A DNA stretch of 64,000 bases from NCBI RefSeq assembly GCF_029835735.1, contig NZ_JAOEAL010000001.1, forward strand, positions 2,046,001 through 2,110,000, read 5' to 3'. Source of the stretch: Shewanella sp. GD04112. Lineage in GTDB: Bacteria > Pseudomonadota > Gammaproteobacteria > Enterobacterales > Shewanellaceae. How positions within the stretch are numbered: position 1 is the stretch's first letter; each line of letters starts with the position of its first letter. A program made the translations under genes and the position numbers. Below, in pieces: positions 46,708 to 55,388 of this stretch. The notes beneath the pieces are model-generated. The model made no database searches and had not been told where the DNA came from. It saw only the letters and a program-made list of their open reading frames with translations.

Positions 46708-47424
46708 CTAGCAAACTTGGGAATACTCCCAGCCTTGGGGGGTTAAAATCTGATAAGGGCGGTATAAGCGTTTGTAGGACATTTTCCGATTTGCATCAAT
46801 TTGATATCCCAGATAAAGAAAATCTTTACCCTGCATTTTAGCCAATCTGCACTGGAGTAAGATCAACAATACGCCAAGGGAGCGGCGTTCTTCATCGGGG
46901 TCAAAGTAGCTGTAAATGGCTGACAAACTATTGGACAGAGTGTCTGTCACTGCTACAGCCACAAGTCTATTGCCATCATAGACTTCAATAAACGTGGGGG
47001 GCAGCCAATGACAGAATAAAAATTGTTCATATTGGGTTTTGCTTGGCGGAAACATTGGGCCATCGAAGTGGCGCTCACGGATGTATTTTTCATACAGGGC
47101 ATATTGAGCCTCGGTATGTTCTGAGGTGATGCGCCAAGTTAAATCACGGTTATGGGCTAGGGTGCGCTTTTGCCGTTTAGACGGTGTAAATTCTTTAATT
47201 GGTAACCGAATCGGCTGACAGGCACTGCAACGGGGGCAACGGGGTTTATAAATGGCGCTGCCACTGCGGCGAAAACCTATGGCGAGTAGCCGCTCAAATA
47301 GTATTGGGTCGAGGGTTTCCTCCTGAATGACTAACAGTTGCTCCTGCTGACCATCGAGGTAACTGCAGGGGAAAATTTGGCTGATCCCAATGGCGATTGG
47401 GGTGTTACTCGCGTTAGAGTTCAA
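46708..47424 (-). CDS. bpt: Aspartate/glutamate leucyltransferase Bpt
   Basis: Adds Leu from Leu-tRNA to N-terminal Asp or Glu, making a primary degron for ClpS. N-terminal Cys-rich motif (PCSYLDGQQ; YKPRCPRCSACQPIRL) and C-terminal GNAT-like acyltransferase fold (YSYFDPDEERRSLG...YLGYQIDANRKMSYKRLYRPY) typical of Bpt/ATE1. I prefer the TTG at 47424, with GAGGT five bases upstream, over the GTG at 47436; it gives 238 residues. It overlaps the aat stop by 11 bp, so is an aat-bpt operon. E. coli lacks this gene. Confidence 0.93.
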   Translation of the reverse strand: MNSNASNTPIAIGISQIFPCSYLDGQQEQLLVIQEETLDPILFERLLAIGFRRSGSAIYKPRCPRCSACQPIRLPIKEFTPSKRQKRTLAHNRDLTWRITSEHTEAQYALYEKYIRERHFDGPMFPPSKTQYEQFLFCHWLPPTFIEVYDGNRLVAVAVTDTLSNSLSAIYSYFDPDEERRSLGVLLILLQCRLAKMQGKDFLYLGYQIDANRKMSYKRLYRPYQILTPQGWEYSQVC

Positions 47425-48124
47425 GTGTGACCTCACTTGGTATCCAAGCTGCAGGATGGACCGTATTATCCCTAAACTGGGTTAAGAGTTGTATAAAGTT
47501 CGCACGTTTAACGGGTTTTGCCCCTAAGCTCTCAAGGTGGGGATTCATTACCTGTGCATCAATAAGTTTAAAATTCATTTTTATTAAGTGTTGTTGCAAC
47601 ACCGCCATGGCCGTCTTTGACGCATTGGTTTCGCGGTGGAACATGGATTCGCCACAAAACACTTGGCCGATGGCGAGACCATAAAGCCCACCGATTAATC
47701 GCTCACCGTGCCAAACTTCGATTGAGTGGGCATGGCCATTATGGTGTAGCTCACGGTAGGCCATTTGAATTTCATGGGTTATCCAAGTGCCAGATTGTTT
47801 ACGCCGAGGTTGAGCACAACCCGCCATCACATCGGTAAAGGCATGATTGATGGTATAGCGCCAAGGCTGTTTTTTTAAATATTTACGTAAACTGGTGCTG
47901 ATATTCACTTGGCCTGGAATAAAAATGGCGCGGGGATCGGGTGACCACCATAAAATAGGATCCTCGGCGTTAAACCAAGGGAAAATGCCATGATAATAGG
48001 CGGTCAACAAACGCTCTGGGCGTAGGTCACCGCCTATCGCCAATAAGCCGTTTGGATCGGTGAGGGCGAGTTCGGGTGAAGGAAAAGCTTCAAATTCGTG
48101 ATTCAGAAAAGACAGTGAGTTCAC
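47414..48124 (-). CDS. aat: Leucyl/phenylalanyl-tRNA-protein transferase
   Basis: Attaches Leu or Phe to proteins with N-terminal Arg or Lys, creating ClpS-recognised N-degrons. 236 residues (234 in E. coli). Motifs FPSPELAL-DPNGLLAIGGDL, LTAYYHGIFPWF, PILWWSPDPRAI, GLYGLAIGQVFCGESMFHRETNASK are all present. Start is a GTG without a strong Shine-Dalgarno. First gene of aat-bpt, close to infA and the clpSA operon that uses its products. Confidence 0.96.
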   Translation of the reverse strand: MNSLSFLNHEFEAFPSPELALTDPNGLLAIGGDLRPERLLTAYYHGIFPWFNAEDPILWWSPDPRAIFIPGQVNISTSLRKYLKKQPWRYTINHAFTDVMAGCAQPRRKQSGTWITHEIQMAYRELHHNGHAHSIEVWHGERLIGGLYGLAIGQVFCGESMFHRETNASKTAMAVLQQHLIKMNFKLIDAQVMNPHLESLGAKPVKRANFIQLLTQFRDNTVHPAAWIPSEVTLEL

Positions 48125-48178
48125 AATTGCGTATGATTCAGTAATAGACCCTTATACTAAGTTAGCGGAAATTCGGAT

Positions 48179-48649
48179 ATGTGGAAACCTACACTAGCGA
48201 GCTTTATGTTTATTTGTGCTTTAGTGATTTCTCCGGTGCAAGCAGGTTACGATCGTAATCAGGCGGTGCCGGTCGAAAAAGTCCTCTATGGCGATATCAA
48301 CTCAGTACGCAATATCACCGAAACCCAATTAATTGAAGACCGAAACCAAGGTTGGAAAACTTTCGGTGGCGCATTAGCGGGTGGTGTTATCGGCCATCAA
48401 TTTGGTGGTGGCTCTGGCCAAGATATTGCGACAATATTAGGCGCCTTAATTGGTGCTGGGGTTGGCAATCGTTATGGTAGTGGCACAACGGTGCAATCGC
48501 TCAAGCTCGTGGAGCTGATGATCACTCAGGAAGACGGCACGCAAGTCATGGTGATCCAAGATTATGATCCTGGCATGGTGTTCAATGCAGGAGATAGGGT
48601 ACGTGTGGTGTACCTGCAAGGTGGGGTTCGCGTTGATTTAGCCATGTGA
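48179..48649 (+). CDS. Glycine-zipper 2TM envelope protein
   Basis: 156 residues. Signal peptide about 1-22 (cleavage near VQAGYD). A glycine-zipper region (about 62-100, GGALAGGVIGHQFGGGSG...ILGALIGAGVGNRYG) belongs to the Rickettsia 17-kDa/2TM-glycine-zipper family that inserts in or near the outer membrane. It is followed by a soluble beta domain (TTVQSLKLVELMITQEDGTQVMVIQDYD...GDRVRVVYLQGGVRVDL). No lipobox Cys, unlike SlyB. Divergent from aat; function in this family is poorly defined. Confidence 0.85.
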   Translation: MWKPTLASFMFICALVISPVQAGYDRNQAVPVEKVLYGDINSVRNITETQLIEDRNQGWKTFGGALAGGVIGHQFGGGSGQDIATILGALIGAGVGNRYGSGTTVQSLKLVELMITQEDGTQVMVIQDYDPGMVFNAGDRVRVVYLQGGVRVDLAM

Positions 48650-48709
48650 TACAGTACGAACTTAAGCGTAACTGCCTATAATCAATAAAAAAGTGTAAAC
48701 GGTGATGGA

Positions 48710-49462
48710 ATGACACGGACAGAACTAACCCAATATTTAGCCGATTTTTTGCGGATATCGGCCTTTAAAGATTACGCCCCCAATGGTTTGCAGGTTGAAG
48801 GTAAAGCAGATATCCGCACCATAGTGACAGGTGTGACTGCTTGCCAAGCGTTAATCGATGAAGCGATTCGCCTCAAAGCCGATGCTATTTTGGTTCACCA
48901 TGGTTTTTTCTGGAAGAGTGAGCCTGAGGTGATCACCGGCATGAAGCAGCGGCGGATCAAAGCCTTACTCGCCCATGATATCAACCTGTTTGGCTATCAC
49001 TTGCCCTTAGATGCTCACCCTATGTTGGGCAACAATGCCACACTCGGCCGCAAACTTGGGATCCTCGATGCCGAAGCGGTTGAAGATGTGGCGCAGGGGC
49101 TCGTGTGGCGTGGCAAACTGGATTTACCTGTTAGTGCCAGTGAATTTGCCGCGACCTTAGGTGATGTACTTGGCAGAACGCCACTGCATATTGGTGAAAG
49201 TTCGGATGAAATCCAGCACTTAGCTTGGTGTACTGGTGGCGCTCAGGATTATATCGATATTGCTGCAAGCCTTGGGGTTGATGCGTTTATCAGTGGCGAA
49301 GTGTCCGAGCGGACGTTCCACAGCGCGGTGGAGCAGGGTATTCACTATTATGCAGCGGGTCACCATGCAACTGAGCGTTTTGGTATTGAGGCGCTGGGGC
49401 GTCATCTCGCTCGCGAATTTAATTTGGTACACCATTTTGTAGATATCGCTAACCCTGTTTAA
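48710..49462 (+). CDS. ybgI: NIF3-family (YbgI) dinuclear metal protein
   Basis: 250-residue NIF3/DUF34 protein, found in nearly all life; earlier called GTP cyclohydrolase type 2-like. Metal ligands in VHHGFFWKSE, the Asp of LPLDAHP and the GHHATERFG motif near the C-terminus are intact. Its role is unresolved. No tight operon partner; about 60 bp after the glycine-zipper gene. A terminator follows. Confidence 0.93.
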   Translation: MTRTELTQYLADFLRISAFKDYAPNGLQVEGKADIRTIVTGVTACQALIDEAIRLKADAILVHHGFFWKSEPEVITGMKQRRIKALLAHDINLFGYHLPLDAHPMLGNNATLGRKLGILDAEAVEDVAQGLVWRGKLDLPVSASEFAATLGDVLGRTPLHIGESSDEIQHLAWCTGGAQDYIDIAASLGVDAFISGEVSERTFHSAVEQGIHYYAAGHHATERFGIEALGRHLAREFNLVHHFVDIANPV

Positions 49463-49492
49463 CAATCTTGCTTTATCGACATTTTGTAAATG

Positions 49493-49515
49493 AAAGGCGA
49501 GCCATGCTCGCCTTT
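49493..49515. terminator. Intrinsic terminator after ybgI
   Basis: AAAGGCGAG / CTCGCCTTT with a 5-base loop; 30 bp past the ybgI stop. The AEC gene converges on it 42 bp away; T tail is moderate (TTTGTCTT). Confidence 0.7.
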
Positions 49516-49556
49516 GTCTTATGTAAATCAACCTTAAGTTCAAATCAGTCCTAAGT

Positions 49557-50513
49557 TTAAATAAGCCCTAGGGTCGACAGGATAAAAATGCCTAAGGTGC
49601 AGGTGAGCAGCGAGCAAACGGTGGTTAAGGCGATAATATTGGCCGCAAGCGTGGCATTTCCTCCCATGGCCCGCGCCATCACATAACTTGCGGCTGCTGT
49701 GGGCGCGGCGCTCATCAAAAACACTAAGGCTAATTCCACACCGCGATAGCCAAGTATCAAGGCTCCTAGGGTGATGAACAGTGGCGCAAAGATCAGTTTT
49801 AAGGCGGTCGAGAACCAAGTGGAATACTTTTCATGTCTGAGCGAGCCAATATCCAGTGAGCCGCCAGTGCACAGTAGTGCTAAGGGGAGCGTCATATTGG
49901 CAAAGTATTGTCCAGCGTCTAGAACCATTTTAGGAACCGGGATCGCCAGCAGATAAAACAGCATGCCGAGCATAATGGCAATGATCAGCGGATTTTTGGT
50001 GATGGTTTTAATGATCACCGCAAAGGCGCGGCGGCTCGATTCTTCTCCCCGCGGACTTAAGCAAATCACGGCTTGGATATTGTAGAGCAGTGTCATGGAT
50101 GCCACATAAACGGCCGCTAAAGCAACGCCCGATTCGCCATAGGCATTAGAGACATAGGCTAGGCCGATAATGGCGGTATTGGCTCTAAATCCCCCTTGAA
50201 TTATGACGCCCTGATCCTTTGGCTCAGGGAAAAATCGTTTCGTCGCGTAGGTCGAGAGAATAAAAAACAGTAAGTTGGCTACTAAGCCATAACCGATTAA
50301 CGGCGCACTGGCGGCAAGATCGTGGTGCGAGCTAATGATGCTGAGAAACAACAGCGCGGGCAGGGTGACATTAAAAACCAGCTTAGAGGCGACATCAATA
50401 AAGTGTTCATCAATCACTTTGGTGCGTTTAAGCATCACGCCTAAGGCTAACATTAAACAGATGGGACCGGTTATTGAAGCAGAAAACAACAACTGCTCAA
50501 TGATATTGCCCAT
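49557..50513 (-). CDS. AEC-family membrane transporter
   Basis: 318-residue transporter of the auxin efflux carrier (AEC) family: two five-helix hydrophobic bundles with a polar linker (about 145-175). Family-like features include NVTLPALLFLSIIS in helix 3 and ANTAIIGLAYVS in the second part. I start at the ATG at 50513 because GAGGAGA lies six to seven bases upstream; the frame runs 64 codons further upstream but through Cys-rich repeat sequence. Solute is unknown; relatives move malonate, auxin-like acids or C4-acids. Upstream leader carries a 12-bp tandem repeat. Confidence 0.88.
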   Translation of the reverse strand: MGNIIEQLLFSASITGPICLMLALGVMLKRTKVIDEHFIDVASKLVFNVTLPALLFLSIISSHHDLAASAPLIGYGLVANLLFFILSTYATKRFFPEPKDQGVIIQGGFRANTAIIGLAYVSNAYGESGVALAAVYVASMTLLYNIQAVICLSPRGEESSRRAFAVIIKTITKNPLIIAIMLGMLFYLLAIPVPKMVLDAGQYFANMTLPLALLCTGGSLDIGSLRHEKYSTWFSTALKLIFAPLFITLGALILGYRGVELALVFLMSAAPTAAASYVMARAMGGNATLAANIIALTTVCSLLTCTLGIFILSTLGLI

Positions 50514-50564
50514 AACTTCTCCTCGAAAATTCCATAGTGCGTTGCCGCGACACAGTGCGGCTTG

Positions 50565-50612
50565 GCTATTACAACAGCTATTACAACAGCGATTCCAACA
50601 ACGATTACAGCT
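50565..50612. repeat. Four imperfect 12-bp tandem repeats upstream of the AEC gene
   Basis: Units GCTATTACAACA, GCTATTACAACA, GCGATTCCAACA and ACGATTACAGCT. The first two are identical. They lie 52-99 bp upstream of the AEC start codon. Confidence 0.85.
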
Positions 50613-50752
50613 CAGCCAGGACAGCTTAGTGATTGCGGCCTCGCAATTAACGCTTAGCCACAGGCGCGATAGTGTCCCACAGTGAGCCGCTTGTCGAGAG
50701 CGCATTCGGCTAGGCTCGCTGAAAAAACGTAAAGGGATGTTTTTACCAACAA

Positions 50753-50779
50753 ATAAGGCCGCATTTAATGCGGCCTTAT
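50753..50779 (-). terminator. Intrinsic terminator of metG
   Basis: ATAAGGCCGCAT / ATGCGGCCTTAT with a 3-base loop; the minus strand continues TTTGTTGG. 37 bp past the metG stop. Confidence 0.78.
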
Positions 50780-50815
50780 GTCGGTGTAGCAGTAGCTTGA
50801 GTCGTGCTTTGTGTT

Positions 50816-52846
50816 TTACTTCACACGCATGCCAGGTTGTGCGCCTTCATGGGGTTCTAGAATCCACAAATCGCTACCACCAGGGCCTGCTGCCAGTACC
50901 ATGCCTTCTGACATGCCAAAACGCATCTTACGTGGCGCAAGGTTGGCGACCATCACAGTCAACTTACCTTCGAGATCCTCAGGCGAGTAGGCCGATTTAA
51001 TGCCGGCAAATACCTGACGGGTTTCGCCGCCGATATCCAATTGCAGTTTTAACAGTTTGTCTGCTTCAGCCACATGCTCGGCTTTAACGATACGCGCAAT
51101 ACGCAGATCGATTTTAGCGAAATCTTCATAGTTAATGGTCTCGCTAATCGGATCGCTCGCCAATGGGCCCTTAGGCGCTTCAGGCTCGCTCGTGGCTTGC
51201 AGGTTTTCTTTAGAGTCGGCAACCATAGCGTTAACCTTGTCTAATTCAACACGTTGCATCATGGCTTTGAATGGTGCAATTTCGTGTCCCGCCATATCTT
51301 GGCCTAAGCTATCCCAAGTTAAGGTCTGTTGGAAGAAGGCTTCAACATCCAGCGCTAAACGTGGCAACACAGGTTTTAAGTAAGTGACCAGAATACGGAA
51401 CAGGTTCAGGGCGTTCGAGCACACTTGGTGCGCGGCTTCCTGTTGATCGTCTTGCTTCACTAACTGCCAAGGCGCCGCATCGGCGACAAAACCGTTGGCG
51501 ATATCGGCTAGCGCCATGATTTCGCGCATCGCTTTACCGTATTCGCGGGTTTCATAAAACTCGGCGATTTGCTCTTGCTTAGCTAAAAACGCATCGGTGA
51601 GCGTAGTGTCGGCAATCTTGGCCAACTTGCCATCGAAACGCTTAGTGATAAAGCCTGCAGTGCGAGACGCGAGATTCACCAGCTTACCCACTAAGTCTGA
51701 GTTTACGCGCTGAACGAAGTCTTCTAAATTCAGGTCGAGATCGTCGATACGGCTGCTCAGCTTGGCGGCGTAGTAGTAGCGTAAGTATTCAGGATCTAAG
51801 TGGTCTAAATAGGTGCGCGCCTTAATAAAGGTACCCTTAGATTTAGACATCTTAGCGCCGTTCACTGTCACATAACCGTGGGCGTAGACGCTGTTAGGTT
51901 GACGGTAGCCCGAGCCATGGAGCATGGCGGGCCAGAACAGGCTGTGGAAGTAAACGATGTCTTTACCGATAAAGTGGTAAACCTCGGCCTTAGAATCCTT
52001 AGCCCAAAATTCGTCAAAGCTCAGCTCTGGGCGTTTGTCACAGAGGTTTTTGAATGAGCCCATGTAGCCAATAGGCGCATCTAACCATACGTAGAAGTAT
52101 TTTCCCGGAGCATCTGGTATCTCAAAACCAAAGTAAGGCGCATCGCGGGTGATGTCCCATTGCTGCAGACCCTGTTCGAACCATTCATCGAGTTTGTTGG
52201 CCATTTCGGTTTGCAGTGCACCCGAGCGAGTCCACTCTTTGAGCATGTCTTCGAAAGCGGGTAAGTCGAAGAAGAAGTGCTCGGTGTCCTTCATTACAGG
52301 TGTCGCACCAGAGACGGCCGACTTAGGGTTAATCAACTCAGTTGGGCTGTAAGTTGCGCCGCAGGCATCGCAGTTATCGCCGTATTGATCCGGTGATTTA
52401 CACTTAGGGCAGGTGCCTTTTACGAAGCGGTCTGGCAGGAACATCGACTTTTCAGGGTCAAATAATTGCGAAATGCTCTTGCTCTTGATATAGCCATTAG
52501 CGCGCAGTTTTAAGTAAATATCGCTCGCCAACACGCGGTTTTCTTCACTGTGGGTGCTGTGATAATTATCGAAGGCGATATTAAAATCGGCGAAATCCTG
52601 CTGATGCTCTTTGTTGACTTGCGCGATCATTTCTTCTGGCGCCATGCCTAATTGTTGCGCCTTGAGCATAATCGGTGTGCCGTGGGCGTCATCGGCACAA
52701 ATATAGTGGCACTCATGTCCACGAAGCTTTTGATAACGCGACCAGATATCCGTCTGGATGTATTCCAGCATGTGACCTAAATGAATCGGTCCGTTCGCGT
52801 AGGGAAGTGCGCTGGTCACGAGAATTTTACGTTGTGAAGTTGCCAT
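50816..52846 (-). CDS. metG: Methionyl-tRNA synthetase
   Basis: Charges tRNA-Met for initiation and elongation. 676 residues (677 in E. coli). HIGH motif HLGH at 22-25 with YANGPIHLGHM, a zinc knuckle (CPKCKSPDQYGDNCDAC, about 145-161), KMSKS motif in GAKMSKSKGTF (about 333), anticodon-binding domain, and a C-terminal OB-fold tRNA-binding domain (about 575-676, FAKIDLRIARIVKAEHV...GGETRQVFAGI). Divergent from apbC across about 160 bp, as in E. coli metG/mrp. Confidence 0.98.
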   Translation of the reverse strand: MATSQRKILVTSALPYANGPIHLGHMLEYIQTDIWSRYQKLRGHECHYICADDAHGTPIMLKAQQLGMAPEEMIAQVNKEHQQDFADFNIAFDNYHSTHSEENRVLASDIYLKLRANGYIKSKSISQLFDPEKSMFLPDRFVKGTCPKCKSPDQYGDNCDACGATYSPTELINPKSAVSGATPVMKDTEHFFFDLPAFEDMLKEWTRSGALQTEMANKLDEWFEQGLQQWDITRDAPYFGFEIPDAPGKYFYVWLDAPIGYMGSFKNLCDKRPELSFDEFWAKDSKAEVYHFIGKDIVYFHSLFWPAMLHGSGYRQPNSVYAHGYVTVNGAKMSKSKGTFIKARTYLDHLDPEYLRYYYAAKLSSRIDDLDLNLEDFVQRVNSDLVGKLVNLASRTAGFITKRFDGKLAKIADTTLTDAFLAKQEQIAEFYETREYGKAMREIMALADIANGFVADAAPWQLVKQDDQQEAAHQVCSNALNLFRILVTYLKPVLPRLALDVEAFFQQTLTWDSLGQDMAGHEIAPFKAMMQRVELDKVNAMVADSKENLQATSEPEAPKGPLASDPISETINYEDFAKIDLRIARIVKAEHVAEADKLLKLQLDIGGETRQVFAGIKSAYSPEDLEGKLTVMVANLAPRKMRFGMSEGMVLAAGPGGSDLWILEPHEGAQPGMRVK

Positions 52847-53006
52847 CTTGTCTCAAATATCGTGGTGGGCCAAAAATAATGGTAGAGATACTAACCGATT
52901 ACAGGATGATTTTCATCAAAACCTGAGTCGATTGGGTTAAATCTGCGCTAATGTTTTTGTCATTATCTGGTACACTTGGGCAAATTTATTGGTGGGGGTA
53001 ATTCTT

Positions 53007-54122
53007 TTGTCTTCAACTCAAACTGATTATCGTTTAAGTGACGATCTTCTCGGGCCCGTTCTGGCCATTCTCGATGCATATATCGACCCGTATTTAGCGA
53101 AGGGGTTAGTGAGCGCAGGATGCGTGAATAAATTGGCGATTGAAGGTAAGCGTTTGCAGCTTGGCTTAGTCTATCCATACCCTTGCATGACGCAATATCG
53201 TGATACTGTCATGGCCATCACCAACAAACTCGCGGTGCTGGATGCCATCGACGAAGTTGAGTGTGAAATCGATTTCCAACCAAAAGTGTATTCGGCGATA
53301 GCCTCTATTGCACCGATTGCCAATGTGAAGCAAGTAATTGCCGTCGCGTCTGGCAAAGGCGGTGTGGGTAAATCGACCACGGCGGTTAACCTTGCCTTAG
53401 CTCTGGCTGCAGAAGGTGCCCAGGTCGGTATTTTAGATGCCGATATTTATGGTCCTTCCGTCCCATTAATGCTCGGGATCCCCAACTTCAGACCCGTTTC
53501 CCTTGATGGTAAACACATGAGCGCCGCCAGTGCCCATGGCATTGCCGCTCAATCAATTGGTTTTATGTTAAGTGGTGATGAAGCCGCAGTATGGCGTGGT
53601 CCTATGGCGGCGGGCGCGCTTGCGCAGCTGCTGAATGAAACCCAGTGGCCTGAACTCGATTATCTGGTGGTCGACATGCCACCGGGGACGGGTGATATTC
53701 AATTGACCCTGTCACAAAAAGTGCCTGTCAGCGGCGCTGTGATCGTGACTACCCCGCAGGACATCGCTCTGGCCGATGCCAAGAAAGGCATCACCATGTT
53801 CCAGAAGGTGAATATCCCCGTCCTCGGGATTGTTGAGAATATGAGTTTCCATTTATGCCCCGACTGTGGTCATAAAGAACACCCATTTGGTACGCACGGT
53901 GGCAGTAAAATGGCCGAGCGTTATCAAGTTCCATTGTTAGGCGCCTTACCGCTGCACATCAATATCCGTGAAGCCATGGATGTGGGTGCGCCGACGGTTG
54001 TGGCCGAGCCTGACAGTGAAGTGGCGGCACTTTATCGGGAAATTGCCCGTAAAGTGGGCGCCGAATTGGCTCTCAAACAGAGCCAAAAAACAGTTTCTAT
54101 TAGCGTATCAGATGACGAGTAA
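53007..54122 (+). CDS. apbC: Iron-sulfur cluster carrier protein ApbC (Mrp)
   Basis: P-loop NTPase that carries and transfers [4Fe-4S] clusters. 371 residues. An N-terminal MIP18/DUF59-like domain (1-100) is followed by the Mrp ATPase with deviant Walker A GKGGVGKST, DADIYGPSVP, VDMPPGTGDIQLTL, and the C-terminal cluster-binding CPDCG (CxxC). The TTG start at 53007 is used: GGGGGT lies seven bases upstream and the protein then begins as in the family; the frame opens at 52989 (TTG) without support. Divergent from metG; first gene of a nine-gene co-directional run, 11 bp before udk. Confidence 0.95.
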   Translation: MSSTQTDYRLSDDLLGPVLAILDAYIDPYLAKGLVSAGCVNKLAIEGKRLQLGLVYPYPCMTQYRDTVMAITNKLAVLDAIDEVECEIDFQPKVYSAIASIAPIANVKQVIAVASGKGGVGKSTTAVNLALALAAEGAQVGILDADIYGPSVPLMLGIPNFRPVSLDGKHMSAASAHGIAAQSIGFMLSGDEAAVWRGPMAAGALAQLLNETQWPELDYLVVDMPPGTGDIQLTLSQKVPVSGAVIVTTPQDIALADAKKGITMFQKVNIPVLGIVENMSFHLCPDCGHKEHPFGTHGGSKMAERYQVPLLGALPLHINIREAMDVGAPTVVAEPDSEVAALYREIARKVGAELALKQSQKTVSISVSDDE

Positions 54123-54133
54123 GGTTTAAGGGT

Positions 54134-54772
54134 ATGAATTCTCAGCAGTGTGTCATTATTGCAATTGCTGGCGCGTCAGCATCGGGCAAGAGTTTAATTG
54201 CCAAGACGATTTTTGACGAACTTCGCCGCGATTTAGGCACAGATCAGATTGGGGTAATTAACGAAGACGCGTACTACCGCGATCAGAGTCATTTATCCAT
54301 GGATGAGCGTGTGTTAACAAACTACGACCATCCCAAAGCGTTAGACCATCAGCTGCTATGCACGCACTTGCAGTTGCTAAAGTCTGGCGAAGCTGTTGAT
54401 ATTCCTTGCTATAGCTATACCGAACATACGCGTATGGCCGAAACCGTAAAAATGACGCCGAAAAAAGTGATCATTTTAGAAGGCATCCTGCTGTTAACAG
54501 ACCCTAAATTGCGTGAATTGATGGATGCGAGCGTGTTTATGGATACGCCGCTGGACATTTGCTTCCTGCGCCGCTTAACCCGCGATGTGGCCGAGCGTGG
54601 CCGTACAATGGAATCGGTGATTTCACAGTACAAGAAGACAGTGCGTCCTATGTTCCTGCAATTTATTGAACCTTCAAAACAATACGCTGATATTATCGTG
54701 CCTCGTGGTGGTAAAAACCGTATCGCGACCGATATTTTGAAGACTCGTATTCAACATCTACTGGCAAAATAA
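54134..54772 (+). CDS. udk: Uridine kinase
   Basis: Phosphorylates uridine and cytidine to UMP and CMP in pyrimidine salvage. 212 residues (213 in E. coli). P-loop GASASGKSLI, NEDAYYRDQ, DHPKALDHQLL, and RRLTRDVAERGR near the lid. ApbC ends 11 bp upstream and dcd starts 29 bp downstream, so likely an operon. Confidence 0.96.
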   Translation: MNSQQCVIIAIAGASASGKSLIAKTIFDELRRDLGTDQIGVINEDAYYRDQSHLSMDERVLTNYDHPKALDHQLLCTHLQLLKSGEAVDIPCYSYTEHTRMAETVKMTPKKVIILEGILLLTDPKLRELMDASVFMDTPLDICFLRRLTRDVAERGRTMESVISQYKKTVRPMFLQFIEPSKQYADIIVPRGGKNRIATDILKTRIQHLLAK

Positions 54773-54801
54773 CGACTAAAACTCAGGGAGTAAAAGGCAA
54801 G

Positions 54802-55383
54802 ATGCGCTTAACCGATATCGAAATTGAACAGGCCCTTGATAACGGCACGATTGTGATTGAACCTCGCCCAAGCAACGATGCGATTTCTGGTGTGAGTGTC
54901 GATGTGCGATTAGGGGGGCAATTTCGCGTCTTTAAAGATCATACCGCGCCTTTTATCGACCTGAGTGGTCCGAGTACGGAAGTGCAGGCGGCGCTTGATC
55001 GGGTGATGAGCGAAATCATCGAAATCCCTGACGGCGAAGCCTTCTTCCTCCATCCCGGTGAATTGGCGCTTGCCGTGACCTATGAAAGCGTGACACTGCC
55101 AGCTGATATCGTCGGTTGGCTCGATGGCCGCTCTTCACTGGCGCGTTTAGGCCTGATGGTGCACGTCACTGCGCACCGAATTGATCCGGGTTGGCAGGGT
55201 AAAATCGTGCTCGAGTTTTATAACAGTGGTAAGTTGCCTTTGGCGCTGCGTCCACGGATGACTATTGGTGCATTAAACTTTGAACGGTTAAGTGGCCCAG
55301 TGGCGCGTCCTTACAACAAGCGTAAAAACGCGAAATATAAAGATCAGCAAGATGCGGTCGCCAGCCGTATCAGTCAGGACTAA
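54802..55383 (+). CDS. dcd: dCTP deaminase
   Basis: Deaminates dCTP to dUTP, the main source of dUMP for thymidylate. 193 residues, exactly the E. coli length. Trimeric dUTPase-like fold with GVSVDVRLGGQFRVF, the catalytic region GWLDGRSSLARLGLMVH and WQGKIVLEFYN. The GGGAG upstream suits the ATG. udk-dcd pairing is as in E. coli; tmk further down completes the thymidylate route. Confidence 0.97.
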   Translation: MRLTDIEIEQALDNGTIVIEPRPSNDAISGVSVDVRLGGQFRVFKDHTAPFIDLSGPSTEVQAALDRVMSEIIEIPDGEAFFLHPGELALAVTYESVTLPADIVGWLDGRSSLARLGLMVHVTAHRIDPGWQGKIVLEFYNSGKLPLALRPRMTIGALNFERLSGPVARPYNKRKNAKYKDQQDAVASRISQD

Positions 55384-55388
55384 TACCC

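Larger units (their letters stand above)
50514..50815. promoter_or_regulatory. AEC/metG intergenic region
   Basis: 302 bp downstream of metG and upstream of the AEC gene, both on the minus strand. It holds the metG terminator (50753-50779) and the 12-bp repeats (50565-50612); between them I see nothing recognisable, but it must hold the AEC promoter. Confidence 0.45.

Noticed and set aside
50514..50705. Long N-terminal extension of the AEC transporter
   Set aside because: Cys-rich, repeat-encoded and without a ribosome site; the ATG at 50513 has a strong one.
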